A DNA stretch of 64,000 nt from Alkalispirochaeta americana (GTDB lineage: Bacteria > Spirochaetota > Spirochaetia > DSM-27196 > Alkalispirochaetaceae): contig NZ_FTMS01000016.1 of NCBI RefSeq assembly GCF_900156105.1, positions 38,070 to 102,069 of the forward strand. The letters run 5' to 3'. The notes beneath the pieces are model-generated. The model saw only the letters and a list, made by a program, of their open reading frames with translations. It searched no databases and was not told the DNA's origin. Within the stretch, counting starts at the first letter, position 1; each line of letters starts with the position of its first letter. The position numbers were made by a program, and so were the translations under genes. Below, one piece after another: positions 25,886 to 34,470 of the stretch.

Positions 25886-26671
25886 TCAGCGGCCCTGGGC
25901 AGGATCGATTCCGAAAAAGCGGCAGCTGTTCTGGTACAGGGCTTCCGAGAGCTCTTCTTCCGATATTCCTCGAAGGTCTGCCAGAAAGCGTGCTGTTTCC
26001 GGGAGGTAAGAGGGGCGGTTTCGCTCTCCCCGGTGGGAGGCGGGCACCATAAAGGGGCTCTCACTCTCAATGAGCATCCGTTCCAGAGGCATGTTTTTTG
26101 CGGTCTCATGGAGGTTCCGGGCGTTCCGATATGTCACGTTCCCGGCAAACGAGATGTATATTGGCAACTCCAGCGCTTTCTGGGCGTAGCTCCAGTTTTC
26201 CGAGAAACAGTGAAGGACCGCTCCGCGAGAGGGAATTTTCTGCTGGAGGATCTCCAGGACATCGTTCCCCGCATCCCGGTTGTGGACCACCACAGGTTTG
26301 TCCAGACGATCGGCCAGCTCCAGTTGCTGCACAAAGAGCTCGATCTGGGAATCCTTGTTGCCGAACCTGCGGTAATAGTCCAGGCCAGTTTCTCCCACCG
26401 CAACAACGCGGGGAAGCTCCAGCCCTTTCTCGATCTGCGATTCCCAGTCACGGCCTGGATTCGTCACTTCCGAGGGAGAGACCCCCACGGCAAAGTAAAC
26501 ATTTGAGGCTGTTTTCAGATTTTCGTAGATGCCGAAAAAATCACGCACGTTATTACAGATACTGAGAATTCCCTCAATCTCTTCGTGGCGAGCTTCCTGT
26601 ACTACGATCAATTGCTCTATCGGGTCTTCATCGATCAACCCGATGTGAGCATGAGTATCAAATAATCTCAT
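25886..26671 (-). CDS. tatD: TatD-family metal-dependent DNase
   Basis: 261 residues of the TatD/amidohydrolase barrel. Metal ligands seen are H7 and H9 (DTHAHI), E94 (GETGLDYY), H130 (VVHNRDA) and H154 (LHCFSEN). The last conserved site, ETDAP in E. coli TatD, reads ESESP here, with E205 replacing the aspartate ligand. The protein is otherwise full length. TatD enzymes have 3'-5' exonuclease activity on DNA and RNA and are linked to DNA repair. It is transcribed alone on the minus strand and convergent with rlmB. Confidence 0.9.
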   Translation of the reverse strand: MRLFDTHAHIGLIDEDPIEQLIVVQEARHEEIEGILSICNNVRDFFGIYENLKTASNVYFAVGVSPSEVTNPGRDWESQIEKGLELPRVVAVGETGLDYYRRFGNKDSQIELFVQQLELADRLDKPVVVHNRDAGNDVLEILQQKIPSRGAVLHCFSENWSYAQKALELPIYISFAGNVTYRNARNLHETAKNMPLERMLIESESPFMVPASHRGERNRPSYLPETARFLADLRGISEEELSEALYQNSCRFFGIDPAQGR

Positions 26672-26690
26672 ACTGGGTACCTAAAAAAAA

Positions 26691-26718
26691 AAGATATTTG
26701 TCCTGATGGACACGGCAA
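26691..26718 (-). promoter_or_regulatory. Candidate tatD promoter (TTGCCG-16-TATCTT)
   Basis: On the minus strand TTGCCG (26718-26713) is followed after 16 bases by TATCTT (26696-26691), about 20 bases before the tatD ATG. A run of about 10 A (plus strand) lies between the -10 box and the gene. No clear Shine-Dalgarno site is seen. Confidence 0.4.
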
Positions 26719-26794
26719 CCATAGCACCGGCAGCGGGCAAGGTCAAGCTGCCGGAAAAAAACCTCTTCCGGCGGATCCTGGCAGAAATCCATAA

Positions 26795-26811
26795 CCCCGA
26801 GAGGCTCGGGG
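26795..26811. repeat. Perfect 7-bp hairpin in the tatD-LytM divergent gap
   Basis: CCCCGAG (26795-26801) and CTCGGGG (26805-26811) form a tight hairpin with a 3-base loop. It has no adjacent T-run and lies about 30 bases upstream of the LytM-gene promoter. Confidence 0.5.
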
Positions 26812-26839
26812 CGGCCGTGCCGGCGGACAGGTGGCAAGA

Positions 26840-26869
26840 TTGACGGTACCGGGCCCCTGTGGTACCGTA
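26840..26869 (+). promoter_or_regulatory. Promoter with overlapping operator-like inverted repeat (degenerate LytM gene)
   Basis: TTGACG (26840-26845) and TACCGT (26863-26868) are spaced by 17 bases. The inverted repeat ACGGTACC (26844-26851) / GGTACCGT (26862-26869) overlaps both boxes. A repressor bound here would block the promoter. The string TTGACGGTACC is also present at the grpE promoter (20536-20546). Confidence 0.5.
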
Positions 26870-26889
26870 GCGCAACGGAACATATTTGC

Positions 26890-27885
26890 ATGGCACACGA
26901 TACCAGCCGAAAAAACCGCCGAATCCAGAGGGGCCCCGGAAAGGGAGGTTGGCGTTTCCGGAAAATCCTGACGCAACGTTTTACGATCATGCTTATCCCT
27001 CACTCGGAGCGGAGCGTCTTCAACTTTCAAATATCTCTTGTCTCTCTGGGTACTCTTTTGCTGGCGGGCCTGTTCCTGGTTGCCTCTTTTCTCTATCTTT
27101 CCAGTGTCCGTATCGGCACCGGGGCAATGGTGGAATCCCAGGCAGAAGAGATCTCCCAAAGCCAGGTTGATCTGGAAACAACAATACGGGAGATCCAGAA
27201 AGTGCTTCGCGTGGCCCATGCCTTCGATGAGGAGATGGTCGACACCCTGAACAGCCTGGGAGTGGAACGACACGATGCCGCTCAGACCTCGGGCGTCACC
27301 CGGGGGGATCTGGCAGAGTTCTCGGATTTGCAGGTGGTGGCCGACGACAGAGCCCGGGAAATCCAGGATTTACGGAACTTGTCGGAGCGGCTGGGCGATT
27401 CTCTGGAACCCCTGCGGGAAATTCAGCGGGTTCTTCGATCCCGGGAAGAACTGTTATCGGATATTCCCAACCTCTGGCCCGTGGGGGGCGGAGTTGGCCG
27501 GGTTCTGCGAGAGTTCGGTCCGAACATTCATCCCATAACCGGCGCCTGGTATATTCATAAGGGCACGGTCATTGCTGCTCCTCCGGGAAGTCCTGTGGTA
27601 GCCAGCGCCAACGGTCGAGTTGTAGAGATGGGCTACGATCCGGAATACGGACTCTACGTCTATCTTCGTCATAAATACGGCTTTCGGACGCGCTATTCCC
27701 ACCTTCAGAGGGTAGCCGTTCGGGAGGGGCAAGACCTCCTTCAGGGAGAGGAGATCGGTTCTGTGGGAAACAGCGGTCTTTCACCAGAGCCCGGCCTGGA
27801 CTTTGTCGTGAAAATCGGTACCGATGTGGTTGATCCTGCGGCGTTCCTCAAGATACGAAGCCGCCTTGATCGCCGGAGAATGTGA
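26890..27885 (+). CDS. Degenerate LytM/M23-domain membrane protein
   Basis: 331 residues: a basic N-terminus, one membrane helix (about 48-70), a coiled-coil region (about 80-190) and a C-terminal M23/LytM fold (about 195-320). The fold is recognised from HPITGAWYIHKG, GSPVVASANGRVVEMGYD, YGLYVYLRHKYG and TRYSHLQRV. The zinc site is broken: the HxxxD motif reads H223-KGT-V227 and the HxH motif reads GLD (302-304), leaving only H223 and H271. It is probably a non-catalytic activator or scaffold, as EnvC, NlpD and Csd2 are. A bactofilin gene follows. No Shine-Dalgarno site precedes the ATG. Confidence 0.85.
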   Translation: MAHDTSRKNRRIQRGPGKGGWRFRKILTQRFTIMLIPHSERSVFNFQISLVSLGTLLLAGLFLVASFLYLSSVRIGTGAMVESQAEEISQSQVDLETTIREIQKVLRVAHAFDEEMVDTLNSLGVERHDAAQTSGVTRGDLAEFSDLQVVADDRAREIQDLRNLSERLGDSLEPLREIQRVLRSREELLSDIPNLWPVGGGVGRVLREFGPNIHPITGAWYIHKGTVIAAPPGSPVVASANGRVVEMGYDPEYGLYVYLRHKYGFRTRYSHLQRVAVREGQDLLQGEEIGSVGNSGLSPEPGLDFVVKIGTDVVDPAAFLKIRSRLDRRRM

Positions 27886-27941
27886 TCAGCTGGAGAACAT
27901 TATGATGACGGTGGAAGAGCTCGCGGGGAAAGGCAGGAGAC

Positions 27942-28394
27942 ATGGCGGTAACTGAATCAACTCTGGTAAACTCCATCGTCGGCGCAGGCACCTTTTTCAA
28001 GGGGCAGATTGATGTCTCGGGACTCCTGCGAATCGATGGCGATTTCAGCGGAGGCGTAAAGACCTCGGGAAGAGTCATCGTCGGTCGCGGGGGCAGGGCA
28101 GATTGCACAATCGATGCGGCTACCGTGGTAATCGGCGGTGTCTTTCGTGGTACCATCTACGCCAGTGAGAAAGTGATCCTTCTGGAGACCGCCATGGTTC
28201 TCGGGAACATTTTTGCTCCCCGCCTTATCGCGGATTCAGGGGTTATCCTGGACGGGGCTGTGCACCTTCGCGGAGTCGAGCAGAAAGATCCCCGTCAGAC
28301 CGTGCCGGCTGGCGAAAAGACCGTCTCCGAGGCAGGTTCTCACCGAAGAAAGCGTCGCTCCGGGCGTCGCCGTCTTCCCGTGGGAAACCTCTGA
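27942..28394 (+). CDS. Bactofilin (polymer-forming cytoskeletal protein), copy 1
   Basis: 150 residues with the bactofilin right-handed beta-helix (about 8-110; GTFFKGQIDVSGLLRIDGDF, then GRVIVGRGGRADCTI, GVFRGTIYASEKV) and a basic tail (RRKRRSGRRR). Bactofilins form nucleotide-free filaments that position cell-wall enzymes. Coupling to an M23 protein, here the degenerate LytM gene 56 bases upstream, is typical of shape-determining systems. GGCAGGAG precedes the ATG. A second bactofilin lies at 38030. Confidence 0.92.
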   Translation: MAVTESTLVNSIVGAGTFFKGQIDVSGLLRIDGDFSGGVKTSGRVIVGRGGRADCTIDAATVVIGGVFRGTIYASEKVILLETAMVLGNIFAPRLIADSGVILDGAVHLRGVEQKDPRQTVPAGEKTVSEAGSHRRKRRSGRRRLPVGNL

Positions 28395-28401
28395 CAGGCC
28401 T

Positions 28402-28923
28402 ATGGAACCGATTCGGCCAAAGCAACCGGTCTCTTCCCGGCGCCGTCTGCGTGGAACCGCTTCTTCCGGAAAGGGAGAGGTTGGGGAACAGTCCTTTGAT
28501 CGGCACTTGGCGGCCGAGGCCGCACGGGGGCTGGAGCAACCTCCGGCCTCCGAAGTCGACCAGGCAGGAGGTTCTCATCCGCTTGCGGGGTTGCCCGGGG
28601 TCGACGCCCCCACGGAAGAACTCTTCGATGCGGTTCATCTGGCGGGGCAACGGCTTCTCGACGAACGGACCTATTCGGCCGTGCAGCAATATCGGGAGGC
28701 TGTTCGCCGCTTTGTCGGCAAAGTTCTTGCTCAGGCCAATAGTGTTGAGATCCACGAATCCGGTCCGGGGTTGATTTCCCGCAAACGATATTATCTAATT
28801 ACAGAGATCAATCGTTCCGTGGAGCGGCTTCTGGAGGGGCTCCAGCGGACCCAGTCTCAGCAACTCGAGATCCTCTCTCGTCTTGAGGAGATCGAGGGAA
28901 TGCTGGTCGATCTCTTTCAGTGA
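28402..28923 (+). CDS. YaaR/DUF327-family protein
   Basis: 173 residues. A variable, probably disordered N-terminus (1-75) is followed by the DUF327 helical domain (about 78-173; LLDERTYSAVQQYREAVRRFVGKVL, SRKRYYLITEINRSVERLLEGL, LSRLEEIEGMLVDLFQ). In Bacillus, yaaR is a neighbour of yaaT (ricT), and here too the next gene is RicT-like. The ATG at 28402 follows the bactofilin stop by 7 bases. The family function is unknown. Confidence 0.85.
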   Translation: MEPIRPKQPVSSRRRLRGTASSGKGEVGEQSFDRHLAAEAARGLEQPPASEVDQAGGSHPLAGLPGVDAPTEELFDAVHLAGQRLLDERTYSAVQQYREAVRRFVGKVLAQANSVEIHESGPGLISRKRYYLITEINRSVERLLEGLQRTQSQQLEILSRLEEIEGMLVDLFQ

Positions 28924-28976
28924 CACCGGTCAAGGGTCCGGCCGTGAGTAGCGCAGGAAAATGTGAGGAGTATTCG

Positions 28977-29897
28977 ATGGATTACGTCGTGCGAAATATG
29001 CACAGTCGCGAAACCGATCTCTGCGATTGTGGGGATCTTCCCGTAGAACCAAAAACCAGGATTGTCTACGAGGGGCGTTACGGAATAGATCTCGGTGTTG
29101 TCCTGGGGACGGTCCAGGAAGGAACGCGGAAAAAGTACAAGGATTGCTTCAAGGCGGTACGAGTTGCCCAGGAGCGGGATCTTGAAAGTTATCGTGAGCA
29201 GGATTTGCAGGCCAGGGACGCAGCCAGAACCTGTGCGGAACGGGTTGAATCCCATAAGCTCGATATGCATGTTGTGAGCGCCCATTATACCCTGGATAAG
29301 TCAAAGTTGCTCTTTTTCTTTGTCTCCGACCACCGGGTCGATTTCCGGATGCTCGTCCGCGACCTGGTGGGAATCTTTCAGGTGCGGGTTGAGTTGCGTC
29401 AGATTGGCGTGCGCGATGAGACGAGAATAATCGGAGGGATGGGCATCTGCGGGCGTCGGCTCTGTTGCAACGGCATATCAGACAAGCTTCCGCCGGTGTC
29501 GATCCGCATGGCCAAGGATCAGAATTATTCCCTGAACTCCATGAAAGTCTCCGGCCCCTGTGGCCGTCTTCTGTGCTGTCTCTCCTACGAGCACCAGTTT
29601 TATCAAGAAGAGCGCCGAAAATATCCCCGGGAAGGGGCGCTGGTGGAGCTTGACGAGGCGGTTCTCAAGGTCCAGGAGATCAACATTCTCAATGGCCAGG
29701 TCCGGCTTTCCGGGACCGAAGGGCAGCATCTCACCGTTCCTGTTTGTTCCTTGCACCGTCAGAGTGTTCCCCAGGGCAAGAAAAAAGATCGTCGACGTTC
29801 CGTGGAGTGGGTCCTTAATCCTGAGGGGTGTCCCGAGGCGGCGCAGGCCCTCTCTGCTGATGAGATGGATGGTCAAATTGAAATCGATGGAGTGTAG
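28977..29897 (+). CDS. PSP1/RicT-family iron-sulfur protein
   Basis: 306 residues with the PSP1 domain of RicT (YaaT). Conserved cysteine clusters ICGRRLCCNGI and GPCGRLLCCLSYEH match the residues that hold [4Fe-4S] clusters in the Bacillus Ric complex, which controls RNase Y action and development. rny itself is in this window, so a functional link is plausible, though RicA and RicF homologues are not seen. ATG 28977 has a strong GAGGAG (28965-28970). GTG 28920 overlaps the previous stop and would add 19 residues. The 3' end overlaps the opposing ABC gene by 83 bases. Confidence 0.9.
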   Translation: MDYVVRNMHSRETDLCDCGDLPVEPKTRIVYEGRYGIDLGVVLGTVQEGTRKKYKDCFKAVRVAQERDLESYREQDLQARDAARTCAERVESHKLDMHVVSAHYTLDKSKLLFFFVSDHRVDFRMLVRDLVGIFQVRVELRQIGVRDETRIIGGMGICGRRLCCNGISDKLPPVSIRMAKDQNYSLNSMKVSGPCGRLLCCLSYEHQFYQEERRKYPREGALVELDEAVLKVQEINILNGQVRLSGTEGQHLTVPVCSLHRQSVPQGKKKDRRRSVEWVLNPEGCPEAAQALSADEMDGQIEIDGV

Positions 29898-31944
29898 CGT
29901 AGAGTCCGTCCCGATCCAGAAGTTCCTGGTGGGTTCCTGACTCGACAAGCTCGCCCCGGGAGAGCACCAGGATACGATGGGCGTGTTGAATCGTCGAAAG
30001 GCGGTGGGCTACAACCAGGGATGTCCGTCCCCGGGTGATCGTATCAACGGCCTGCTGAAGTTTTTTCTCGGTCTCGCTATCGATGCTGGAGGTCGCCTCG
30101 TCCAGGACCAGCACGGGTGGATCGTGTATCAGGACACGGGCAAAGGCCAGGAGTTGGCGTTGCCCGGCGGAGATGTTGCTCCCCCCCTCGGTGAGAGGCG
30201 TATCGAGGCCCTGGGGTAACCCCTCGATAAAGGCCGCTACTTGCACGGCTCGGCAGGCCTCCAGTACTTTTTCGTCGGCGACATCCTTCCCAAGGGTGAT
30301 GTTGTTGCGGATCGTGTCATTAAAGAGAAAAACATCCTGTTGTATCTGCTGCACGGCCTGTCGGAGCTCCGCCAGACGGTAATCCCGCACATCCCGTCCC
30401 TCGAGCTGGACCGATCCCCCGGTCACATCCCAGAGACGAGTCAGAAGGTTGATGACAGTCGTCTTGCCCGACCCTGTGGAGCCCACCAGAGCGATTAATT
30501 CTCCCGGGCGTGCCCTGAAGGAAACACCTTTCAGGATGGGTTCGCCCGGCCGGTAGGAGAAGTGGACATCCCTGAACTCTACAGCCCCGGAAACGGACTG
30601 TACCGGAAGAGGGCTGTTGCCGGTATCGGGAATCCGCTGGTCCTGATCAAGAAGATCAAAGACCCGCTCGCTTCCCGCCATGGCGCTTTGAAGTAGCGTA
30701 AACTGCTCCGATATGGTCATGACGGGCATGTAAAATCGCCGGATCAAATTTGTGAAGGCGATCAGAACACCCAGGGAGACGATCTCGGCCTGGAGAAGAG
30801 TTGCTCCAAAGAAGATCACCACTGCCAGGGACGTGCTGGACATGAAATCCACCAGAGGGCGGAACACGGCAAAGACCTGCATCTCCGCGAGATTCGCCTT
30901 TGTGAGGGTCTCGTTTTTCCGGGTGAACTCCTGGTTGCTTCGTTTTTGCTGGACAAAGATCTGGACAATCTCCATCCCTGAAACGTGTTCCGAGAGGTAG
31001 GCGTTCAGGTCGCTCACGGCATGGCGTACCGCCCGGTAGGCTTCCCTGGCCTTCCGTCGAATGATATCGGTGATGAAGAGAACCGGAACCATGCTGACCA
31101 GTGTTATTGTGGCCAGACGGGGGTTGAGGGCAAACATGGTCACCACCACGGCGAACATAAGGCTCACGTTGCGCGCCAGTTCCGCCAGGACAGAGGTGAA
31201 GAGATCGTTGATCGTCTCGACGTCGTTCGTAATGCGCGTGACCAGGCGGCCCACAGGTTGATCTCCCAGGAACCCCAGGTGCTGCGCCAGGGTATGGCTG
31301 AAGAGGTCATGGCGAAGTTTTTTCATCACCAGTTGGCCTGTGAAGGCTGTGAGGTAGACCTGGCCAAATGCGCCGACGAGGACTGCCAGCAATACGCCCA
31401 GGAAGAGCAGGCCCTGGCGGTGAAGGCCCTGGATCTGGTGCTGAAGGAGTGCCCGGCGTTCCCGGGCCGAGAGGGGCTCCAGAGCACTGCGGGGGAAGGA
31501 TATCCATCGGTGATCGCTGTCTCGCAGGGAAGGGCCCAGGGCCTCCAGAATCTCCGGGTGTTCTTTCGCCACGTCTTTGGGAATAAGGGTGAAGGATTCC
31601 CGGGAGAGAAGGCCCTGTTCGCGTAAATCATCGCGGATTGCCCGGGGTATCCTGTCAAGGCGATCTTCCCGCAGATAGATCGCTCCGTTTATGGTGCGGG
31701 TTTCTCCGGGTGAAGCGATCTGCCCCAGCGCTGATTCGTCCAGGCGGTTCCAGTGCTCCATGATATGGTGATCGATCGTCCTCTGAATGATCACCGGCAG
31801 AAGGACCTCCCCCGCCGTAGCCACCACGAGGCAGACCAGGGTAGCGGCTATGAGGCCCCGAAAGGGTGCTGCGTAGCGGGCAATCCGCCGGATTAATCCA
31901 AAGTCGTAGCTGGCGATTATCGTCTCGTCCTGGTGGTGAATCAT
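29815..31944 (-). CDS. ABC exporter half-transporter, consensus ATPase subunit
   Basis: 709 residues: a six-helix exporter membrane domain (about 20-430) and an ATPase domain (about 455-690). Walker A is GSTGSGKTT, Walker B is VLVLDEATSS with catalytic E616, and the H-loop is VVAHRLS with H647. The signature is altered to ISAGQ. An insert of about 110 residues between the first two helices would face the periplasm and is unusual. Together with the next gene it fits the NBD2 role of a heterodimeric exporter (TM287/288, BmrCD type). The substrate is unknown; drugs, lipids or peptides are possible. Confidence 0.92.
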   Translation of the reverse strand: MIHHQDETIIASYDFGLIRRIARYAAPFRGLIAATLVCLVVATAGEVLLPVIIQRTIDHHIMEHWNRLDESALGQIASPGETRTINGAIYLREDRLDRIPRAIRDDLREQGLLSRESFTLIPKDVAKEHPEILEALGPSLRDSDHRWISFPRSALEPLSARERRALLQHQIQGLHRQGLLFLGVLLAVLVGAFGQVYLTAFTGQLVMKKLRHDLFSHTLAQHLGFLGDQPVGRLVTRITNDVETINDLFTSVLAELARNVSLMFAVVVTMFALNPRLATITLVSMVPVLFITDIIRRKAREAYRAVRHAVSDLNAYLSEHVSGMEIVQIFVQQKRSNQEFTRKNETLTKANLAEMQVFAVFRPLVDFMSSTSLAVVIFFGATLLQAEIVSLGVLIAFTNLIRRFYMPVMTISEQFTLLQSAMAGSERVFDLLDQDQRIPDTGNSPLPVQSVSGAVEFRDVHFSYRPGEPILKGVSFRARPGELIALVGSTGSGKTTVINLLTRLWDVTGGSVQLEGRDVRDYRLAELRQAVQQIQQDVFLFNDTIRNNITLGKDVADEKVLEACRAVQVAAFIEGLPQGLDTPLTEGGSNISAGQRQLLAFARVLIHDPPVLVLDEATSSIDSETEKKLQQAVDTITRGRTSLVVAHRLSTIQHAHRILVLSRGELVESGTHQELLDRDGLYATLHRFQFDHPSHQQRGPAPPRDTPQD

Positions 31945-33683
31945 GGGCCTTCCCCGATATGTTCAAGTTGCTGGAGCCGTGCGATATCCCGGTATAAGCC
32001 GGGGATGGCCAGAAGTTCCTGGTGAGACCCCCGGTTCGAAACTTGCCCATCCTCGAGGACGAGGATTTCCCGGGCAAACTTGAGGGTGGAGATGCGGTTG
32101 GAGACAATAATGGTGGTTTTCCCCTGACGTTCCTGGAGTATCCGCTGAAGGAGTCGCTCCTCCGTGCGGGTATCCACCGCCGAGAGGGAATCGTCCAAAA
32201 CAAGAATCGGGGGGTCGGGCAGGAGGGCCCGGGCTATGGCGATCCGTTGGCGTTGCCCCCCTGAGAGAGTTACTCCTCGTTCTCCCACCAGGGTGTCCCA
32301 CCCCTGGGGGAATTCGCCGATATCCTGATCCAGGGCGGCCAGCTCTTCCACATGGCGGATCGCTGCATCCGATGCATGGGGTCGGGCAAAGCGGATATTC
32401 TCGCGCACCGTCGCCGAGAAGAGAAACGTCCGTTGGGGGACGATCCCGAAAGAACCCCGAAGGGTGTTCAGGTCGTACTGCGTCACGTCGGTCCCGTCGA
32501 GAAAGACCGTTCCCTCAGGAGGGGAGAGCAGGCGCGGGAAGAGGCTTATGAGTGTGGACTTTCCGCTTCCTGTGCGACCCAGTATGCCGAGTATTCCGCC
32601 CGCAGGTAGCTCCAGGGAGATTTCCTGGAGTGCGGGTGATTCCTGATCGGGAAAGGAAAAGGAGAGGTTTCGCACCGAGAGTGACCCCTCGGGGCAGGTC
32701 GATCGTCCTCCCGGCGGAGATGCGATGTCTGGCGTGGTGTGGAGAATTTCGTTGATCCGGGAGAGCGAGGCCGCTCCACGCTGGAGCATGTTTACCGTAA
32801 AGCCTGCCCCAAGCATGGGCCAGGTCAGCATTTGCAGGTATCCCAGGGTTGCCACGAAGTCGCCCGCCGTGAGAGACCCTTCAAGAAGAGCCTCTCCTCC
32901 GAACCAGAGCAGGATCAGGAGGGTCATGCCCGAGAGAAAGCTTACCAGAGGGAAAAAGAGCCCCCAGATTTTGACAAGGTTCATGTTTTGCTGCTGGTAT
33001 CGATCGTTCGCATCGGCAAAACGGGAGAGGAAGAAGGGCTCCTTCCCAAAAGCTTTAACGACACGAATGCCGCTGAGAACTTCCTGGGTCTGATCGCTTA
33101 GATGGGAGAATCCTTCCTGGACGGCGCGAAATCCTTTTCCAATACGCTCTCCCAGGAAAATGATGAGACCCGTGATGATCGGGAGGGGGATGATTGTGAC
33201 CAGGGCGAGCCGGGGGTTCCGGCTGAAGAGGATCGCCAAAATGGCCACGGTCATGAAAAGTCCATCGATAAAGGCTACCAGGGCTATGCCCGTGGCCATG
33301 CGAATGGCTCTCATATCGTTTGTGGCCCGTGCCATAATATCGCCCGTCTTCGTTCGGTTGTAGAACTCCGGTGAAAGCAATAAAAGCTGTTGATAGAGGT
33401 TTTCCCGGAGTTCTGCCTCGATTCGGCGGCTGCTGCCGTGAATGAAAAAGCGCCAACCGAACCGGGTGATGGCGATTATTATGGCGGTGATCAGAAGAAG
33501 CCCCATGGGTCGCGCGACTGCACCTGCTCCCCCGCCATCGAGGAGCAGGTCGATTGAACTTCCCACGTAGAAGGGGATCAGCAACTGGGCGCCGCTGGTG
33601 ATCAGGAGAGAAAGAACTCCTGCCGCGTAGGCCCTGCGATAGCGTCGCAACAGGGGGGTGAGGGTTCTGAACTCCTTGATCAA
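31941..33683 (-). CDS. ABC exporter half-transporter, degenerate ATPase subunit
   Basis: 580 residues with an exporter membrane domain (about 10-320) and an ATPase domain (about 340-570). Walker A GRTGSGKST and signature LSGGQ are intact. The catalytic glutamate is aspartate (VLDD, D498) and the H-loop histidine is asparagine (IVSNRIS, N529). These are the hallmarks of the inactive-site NBD1 of heterodimeric exporters. It overlaps its partner by 4 bases and plsC by 4 bases, forming a minus-strand operon plsC-this gene-partner. Confidence 0.92.
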   Translation of the reverse strand: MIKEFRTLTPLLRRYRRAYAAGVLSLLITSGAQLLIPFYVGSSIDLLLDGGGAGAVARPMGLLLITAIIIAITRFGWRFFIHGSSRRIEAELRENLYQQLLLLSPEFYNRTKTGDIMARATNDMRAIRMATGIALVAFIDGLFMTVAILAILFSRNPRLALVTIIPLPIITGLIIFLGERIGKGFRAVQEGFSHLSDQTQEVLSGIRVVKAFGKEPFFLSRFADANDRYQQQNMNLVKIWGLFFPLVSFLSGMTLLILLWFGGEALLEGSLTAGDFVATLGYLQMLTWPMLGAGFTVNMLQRGAASLSRINEILHTTPDIASPPGGRSTCPEGSLSVRNLSFSFPDQESPALQEISLELPAGGILGILGRTGSGKSTLISLFPRLLSPPEGTVFLDGTDVTQYDLNTLRGSFGIVPQRTFLFSATVRENIRFARPHASDAAIRHVEELAALDQDIGEFPQGWDTLVGERGVTLSGGQRQRIAIARALLPDPPILVLDDSLSAVDTRTEERLLQRILQERQGKTTIIVSNRISTLKFAREILVLEDGQVSNRGSHQELLAIPGLYRDIARLQQLEHIGEGP

Positions 33684-34423
33684 TCCTGGCTCCGCCAGTT
33701 CCGCAGGATCTGATCGATGGCGTGCCGGGATTCTTCAACCTGGGCGAGGATCTCTCTCTTTCCCTGAGCCGGCGGAAAAACCTTTGCCACAGTGATGCGG
33801 TAGCGGTGGCCTCGGGGCATGGTCAGGACATCCTGAACCCGGGAGAAGCGGCCGCCTCCCTCAAGAGCGAGGGCTACCAGCGGCAGGGGTGCCCGGTTAT
33901 GAATGCGCCGGACCGCTCCACTCTGGAACGGCAGAAGGTTTCCATCGCGGGATCGGGTTCCCTCGGGGAAAATTACCGGGCATTCCCGGCCCCGGAGTGA
34001 TCCTGCCATGCGGTCGATCTCTTTCATTGCCAGGGAGTAGTCTCCCTTGCGCGGGATCAGGGCGTGACGCTGAATCCGGAGAACTCGCGAAACGGTGGGG
34101 CACCAGCGCCGAAGTTCGCCTTTGGCGACGAACTTCACCGAGTGGTGGCGGAAGGCAGCCATAATGATCACGATATCCATCACGCTTTGGTGGTTAGCCA
34201 GAAGGATCATCTGATCGGGTAGCCTGGAATCATCGAAATCCAGATCCATTTTCAAGCCTAAGGTGAAACGGGCCAAAGAAAAGAGTTTGCGTGCCCTTTC
34301 CGAGACGTGGCGGTCAATGTGCCGCCTGGCGAGGTTCCAGCTCAGGCAAATACGAATTTTGTCACCCAGATCCCACCAGAGCAGGCGGGCAAAGACAAGT
34401 ACAAGAAGTAGAATAGTGGCCAT
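33680..34423 (-). CDS. plsC: 1-acyl-sn-glycerol-3-phosphate acyltransferase (PlsC family)
   Basis: 247 residues. An N-terminal membrane helix is followed by the acyltransferase motifs NHQSVMD (H78, D83; the HX4D motif) and FPEGTRSRDG. The enzyme converts lysophosphatidate to phosphatidate in the inner membrane. It is the first gene of the operon with the ABC exporter pair; the link could be lipid transport, but this is only inferred from position. Confidence 0.9.
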   Translation of the reverse strand: MATILLLVLVFARLLWWDLGDKIRICLSWNLARRHIDRHVSERARKLFSLARFTLGLKMDLDFDDSRLPDQMILLANHQSVMDIVIIMAAFRHHSVKFVAKGELRRWCPTVSRVLRIQRHALIPRKGDYSLAMKEIDRMAGSLRGRECPVIFPEGTRSRDGNLLPFQSGAVRRIHNRAPLPLVALALEGGGRFSRVQDVLTMPRGHRYRITVAKVFPPAQGKREILAQVEESRHAIDQILRNWRSQD

Positions 34424-34470
34424 CGGGGGATCATTCTACAAGGAAAGGAGCTGCTATGTTAAGGTTGAAG

